Origin: an uncultured Erysipelotrichaceae bacterium
GTDB lineage: Bacteria > Bacillota_I > Bacilli_A > RF39 > UBA660
Direction of reading: 5' to 3'
Assembly (NCBI GenBank): GCA_902783405.1
Contig: CACZQZ010000015.1
Coordinates: 1 to 19,094, forward strand
DNA length: 19,094 nucleotides
Of this stretch, positions 16,428 through 19,094 are shown in pieces. The position numbers were made by a program, and so were the translations under genes. Positions within the stretch are counted from its first letter, which is position 1. Each line of letters opens with the position of its first letter. Under the pieces are notes generated by a model that saw only the letters and a list, made by a program, of their open reading frames with translations, was not told the origin of the DNA and searched no databases.

Positions 16428-17777
16428 ATGAAAAAGTATGTTTTTGCTATTTTAATGACTTTTATAATGGTAGGTATTATAATCATTATATATATATTTG
16501 TGATAAATAAAAAAGAAAAAATAAATATATTAGAAGGTATTGTTCTTTCATATGAAGGAGAAGAACTTACTGTAGAGGATAAAAATCAAACCATCTATAC
16601 ATTTAAATTAGATAAGTTTGATGCTAACATAGAAGATGAAATTATTCTAGAATATATAGGAGTATTAAAATCTGAAAAAGAAAACCAGAATGTTAAAATA
16701 ATAAAATATAGAGTAAAAGAAAAATTAAAAGAAGAAAGTCCTATTCCTAAAGAATGGAATGACAAAGGTATTTTTTCGTCATCATATATGAAGGCTTATG
16801 AAAAATTAAATGAAATGACTTTAGATGAAAAAATAAATCAAATGTTAATTGTTCGGTATCCTGATAATGAAGGAATAAATCTATTAAAAGAAAAAGGATT
16901 TGGAGGATATATTTTCTTTGAAAAAGATTTTAAAGGTAAAACAAAAGAAGAAGTAAAAAACTTGATGGGAAATTTACAAAGTGTTTCTAAAATACCAATT
17001 CTAACTGCAGTTGATGAAGAAGGTGGAACGGTTGTTAGAATTAGTAGTAATCCTAACCTTTCAGATGAATGGTTTAAATCACCTAGATATTTATATTCAT
17101 CCGGGGGATTTGATTTAATTAAAGAAGATACCATCAAAAAAAGTAAAATATTAAATGATTTAGGAATCAACCTTAATTTGGCACCTGTTATAGACGTTAG
17201 TACAAATCCTAGTGATTATATGTATAAGAGAAGTTTAGGACAAAATACTAGTTTGACAAGTGAATATGCTAAAGTAGTGATAGAGGCTAGTAAAGAAACA
17301 GGCGTATCTTATACCTTAAAACATTTTCCAGGATATGGAAATAATAAAGATACCCATATTGGTAGTTCTGTAGATTCTAGAACATATGAAGCTATTTTAA
17401 AAAATGATCTACCTCCTTTTGAAGAAGGCATTAAAGCAGGAGCTGAAGCTGTTTTAGTAAGTCATAATATTGTTAGTAGTATTGATTCAGCAAATCCAGC
17501 ATCACTATCTTCGAATATTCATGATATTCTTAGAAAAGATTTAAAGTTTACTGGAGTTATTATTACAGATGATTTAATTATGGATGCTGTCGCATCTATT
17601 CCAGATGTATCAGCTAAAGCAGTTCTTGCTGGGAATGATTTATTAATTACAACGGATTATGAAAGAAGTATAGAATCCATTAAAAAGAATTTAGAAGAAG
17701 GTATTTTGACAGAAGATATCATCAACCAGTCTGTCTTTAGAATTCTTTCGTGGAAATATGAAAAAAGACTTTTATAA
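16428..17777 (+). CDS. membrane-anchored family 3 glycoside hydrolase (NagZ-like)
   Basis: The protein has 449 residues. A basic start and one hydrophobic helix (about residues 3-27) anchor it in the membrane, facing out. A small domain of about 75 residues (around 30-105) links to a GH3 domain from about 115. GH3 signs are TAVDEEGGTVVR (193-204), NLNLAPVIDVSTNP, KHFPGYGNNKDTH (298-310) with the D308-H310 pair used as general acid/base in NagZ-type enzymes, and ITDDLIMDA (379-387), where the first D (D381) is the expected nucleophile. This supports a beta-N-acetylhexosaminidase acting on muropeptides or similar glycans; substrate is inferred. The second GH3 domain of larger family members is absent. 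ATG 16428 is preferred over TTG 16410 because AGGTGAT lies between them. Confidence 0.88.
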   Translation: MKKYVFAILMTFIMVGIIIIIYIFVINKKEKINILEGIVLSYEGEELTVEDKNQTIYTFKLDKFDANIEDEIILEYIGVLKSEKENQNVKIIKYRVKEKLKEESPIPKEWNDKGIFSSSYMKAYEKLNEMTLDEKINQMLIVRYPDNEGINLLKEKGFGGYIFFEKDFKGKTKEEVKNLMGNLQSVSKIPILTAVDEEGGTVVRISSNPNLSDEWFKSPRYLYSSGGFDLIKEDTIKKSKILNDLGINLNLAPVIDVSTNPSDYMYKRSLGQNTSLTSEYAKVVIEASKETGVSYTLKHFPGYGNNKDTHIGSSVDSRTYEAILKNDLPPFEEGIKAGAEAVLVSHNIVSSIDSANPASLSSNIHDILRKDLKFTGVIITDDLIMDAVASIPDVSAKAVLAGNDLLITTDYERSIESIKKNLEEGILTEDIINQSVFRILSWKYEKRLL

Positions 17778-17816
17778 AAAATAAAAAGTAATATTATTGC
17801 AAAAAAATGTAAAGTG

Positions 17817-17861
17817 AGTTTTGACGCTTAGTTTATACAATTGTCTTTTTAAGTCAAAACT
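17817..17861. repeat. 9-bp inverted repeat in the leader of the next gene
   Basis: AGTTTTGAC (17817-17825) and GTCAAAACT (17853-17861) are perfect inverted copies 27 bases apart, in the 118-base gap between the hydrolase gene and the unknown gene. This could be an operator, or a weak hairpin without a T-run. Confidence 0.35.
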
Positions 17862-17895
17862 TATTTTAAATAGTAGCATTAAAAGGAAGTATGGT

Positions 17896-18345
17896 ATGAT
17901 AACAGTTATAAAAAAGGAAATGGTTCGTGATGTAATTAGAGAAGATTTAAAACGAAAATTAAAAGATGTTCAGTCTGATTTAAAACTATTAGAAGACCAT
18001 TTAACTTATATTGATAAAAATGGAATTAGAAGATATAGAAAGATAAACATCTTTCAAAGAATTTTTAAACCAAAAGAAGTAAAAAAAATAAATGAACAAA
18101 CAAAAGAATACATAAAAAAATGTCATAAAGAAGAATATTTGTTTGATCTTTTTGATATGTTGATGAAGGTAGAGGATGATAAAATTTATAGATTTTATAG
18201 AAGATATGATTCAAAAAAAATATTAGAGAAACAAGTAGAAAAAATAAAACAAGCAAAAAAATTAGAAGAATTAGGCTTTGATTTAGAAAACGCTACAGAA
18301 TATTTAAATGAAAGAGATATTAAAATTAAGGTAAAAAAAGTATAA
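17896..18345 (+). CDS. hypothetical charged, largely helical protein
   Basis: I do not recognise this 149-residue protein. It is strongly charged and Lys-rich, lacks a signal peptide or membrane helix, and is probably helical, with coiled-coil-like stretches at about 10-38 and 105-145. The middle (RRYRKINIFQRIFKPKEVKK, about 45-64) is very basic and could touch nucleic acid or membrane. ATG 17896 is chosen because AGGA lies about 9-10 bases upstream; the in-frame ATG at 17821 has no such site. It is in the same direction as the hydrolase gene and ends at a strong terminator. Confidence 0.6.
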   Translation: MITVIKKEMVRDVIREDLKRKLKDVQSDLKLLEDHLTYIDKNGIRRYRKINIFQRIFKPKEVKKINEQTKEYIKKCHKEEYLFDLFDMLMKVEDDKIYRFYRRYDSKKILEKQVEKIKQAKKLEELGFDLENATEYLNERDIKIKVKKV

Positions 18346-18361
18346 AATATATGATAAAACT

Positions 18362-18401
18362 AACATGAAAAGATAGATACATCTGTTTCATGTTTTTTTT
18401 T
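18362..18401 (+). terminator. rho-independent terminator after the hypothetical gene
   Basis: AACATGAAA (18362-18370) pairs with TTTCATGTT (18386-18394), with a small inner AGAT/ATCT pairing in the loop, and a run of T follows to 18401. It lies 17 bases after the stop codon. Confidence 0.82.
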
Positions 18402-18413
18402 GTATGCCGAATG

Positions 18414-18442
18414 TTGACTAATAATCTATAAAAAGATATAAT
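18414..18442 (+). promoter_or_regulatory. promoter of the Rpn-like nuclease gene
   Basis: TTGACT (18414-18419) and TATAAT (18437-18442) are exactly 17 bases apart, five and six of six bases matching consensus. Expected start near 18449 gives a leader of about 78 bases. Confidence 0.82.
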
Positions 18443-18498
18443 TTAAATAGAAATTGTAAAAAGTTATAAATAAAAAAAGTATTTTAAAAAGTTATCTT

Positions 18499-18528
18499 AT
18501 ATTTTATTATTAGGGGGTAATAAAATAT
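18499..18528 (+). promoter_or_regulatory. leader hairpin with ribosome binding site in its loop
   Basis: ATATTTTATTA (18499-18509) and TAATAAAATAT (18518-18528) are a perfect 11-bp inverted repeat. The 8-base loop TTAGGGGG contains the Shine-Dalgarno, and the 3' arm includes the first two bases of the ATG. Effect on translation is inferred. Confidence 0.5.
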
Positions 18529-19094
18529 GATAACAAAAGAAAAACCTTTTTTTACAACATCAAATGATTATTTATTTAAATGTATTATGGAAGATAAAGA
18601 AATAAGAAGATATGTTTTAAAAGTTTGTTTTGATAAAGATATTGATATTCATAAATGTTCAAATGTAGAATCAGTAAAAGAAAATAAAAATTTAAAAGAA
18701 AATATTTACGATTTAAAATTAGAAAATGAAAGTGATATTTATTTAATAGAAATGCAAAACAAAAATAATGGAACAATAGCAGAAAGAATACTTTATTCGA
18801 TATCAAGAGAATTACAACTAGATTTAGACCGAGGAGACAAATACAATAAAATGAGGAATATAACTTTATTTTTGTTTCAAAATAATCATGAAATAACAGA
18901 AGATATACATAAAATAGCAGGAATAATTAGTCAAAAAATTCTTACTGATAAGTTTTCATTGTATATCTTTGATATACCAAAAGAATTAAGAAGTAAGAAT
19001 ATAAACGAAAGAAATTTAGCAAAGATATTTAAAGTAAAAGAGAAATCAGAACTAAATGAATTAAAACTAAATAATAAAATAGAAGAAAAAATAA
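18527..19094 (+). CDS. Rpn / PD-(D/E)XK transposase-family nuclease, N-terminal part
   Basis: The frame runs from ATG 18527 through 189 codons to the end of the window. It begins ITKEKPFFTTSNDYLFKCIM, the usual opening of PDDEXK_2 (Rpn-like) proteins. It has the nuclease core YDLKLENESDIYLIEMQN with D, E and Q in the D-(x)n-E-x-Q pattern, then AERILYSISRELQLDLDRGDKY. The family includes the E. coli Rpn proteins, which promote RecA-independent recombination and are DNA endonucleases; many copies sit in mobile or recently acquired regions. AGGGGG lies 9 bases before the ATG. The C-terminal part lies outside the window, so intactness cannot be judged. Confidence 0.85.
   Translation, partial: MITKEKPFFTTSNDYLFKCIMEDKEIRRYVLKVCFDKDIDIHKCSNVESVKENKNLKENIYDLKLENESDIYLIEMQNKNNGTIAERILYSISRELQLDLDRGDKYNKMRNITLFLFQNNHEITEDIHKIAGIISQKILTDKFSLYIFDIPKELRSKNINERNLAKIFKVKEKSELNELKLNNKIEEKI

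Noticed and set aside
16838..17170. 110-codon minus-strand frame within the glycoside hydrolase gene
   Set aside because: It is a shadow of the GH3 frame, with no ribosome binding site or family motif.
1..19094. CRISPR arrays, tRNA or rRNA genes
   Set aside because: I saw no regularly spaced direct repeats with variable spacers and no cloverleaf or rRNA-like sequence. A tRNA search tool was not available, so this is by eye only.
1..19094. Mycoplasma-type code in which TGA encodes Trp
   Set aside because: TGG is used for conserved Trp positions, and TGA serves as a stop at the potC end within an ATGA overlap.

Overview
The window is AT-rich DNA from a low-GC Bacillota, probably a gut-associated member of the Bacilli/Erysipelotrichia-like or uncultured Mollicutes-neighbour lineages. 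The base composition, AAGGAG/GGAGG ribosome binding sites, TGnTATAAT promoters and hairpin-plus-U-tract terminators fit this. TGA is used as a stop (for example at the potC/potD junction) and TGG for Trp, so the genetic code is standard and not that of mycoplasmas.

Layout. 1-684 (-) is the N-terminal 228 residues of a large serine recombinase, preceded by a small ORF (701-838) that lacks a normal start codon; this looks like the edge of a mobile element. 921-3128 (-) is a membrane O-acyltransferase with two SGNH-like C-terminal domains, the second of which looks catalytically dead. 3232-4332 (-) is a flippase-like membrane protein. Each of these two has its own promoter and terminator.

4420-8900 (-) is a complete agmatine deiminase operon in the order ptc, antiporter, aguA, arcC. 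It takes in agmatine, converts it through carbamoylputrescine to putrescine plus carbamoyl phosphate, makes ATP from the latter, and exports putrescine by exchange. 9050-12745 (-) is a complete potABCD polyamine ABC importer. The two operons lie on the same strand, separated by a terminator and by a short leader with paired direct repeats and a dyad, so the region is a polyamine/agmatine island.

From about 12786 the coding strand switches to +. A substrate-binding protein missing its N-terminal half (12786-13247) is followed by an intact ATPase and permease of a nitrate/sulfonate/thiamine-precursor type importer. Next comes a RhuM-Fic protein broken by two single-base frameshifts (14904-15855). 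The gene-poor stretch 15856-16427 holds two remnants of a cell-surface repeat domain pointing away from each other.

16428-17777 encodes a membrane-anchored family 3 glycoside hydrolase (NagZ-like). 17896-18345 is an unrecognised charged protein. 18527 to the end is a partial Rpn/PD-(D/E)XK transposase-family nuclease with a near-consensus promoter and a leader hairpin that puts the Shine-Dalgarno in its loop.

No wholly new multi-gene system is evident. The most unusual points are the tandem SGNH acyltransferase, the polyamine island with an altered PotD site, the signs of gene decay from 12.8 to 16.4 kb, and several RNA-structure candidates.
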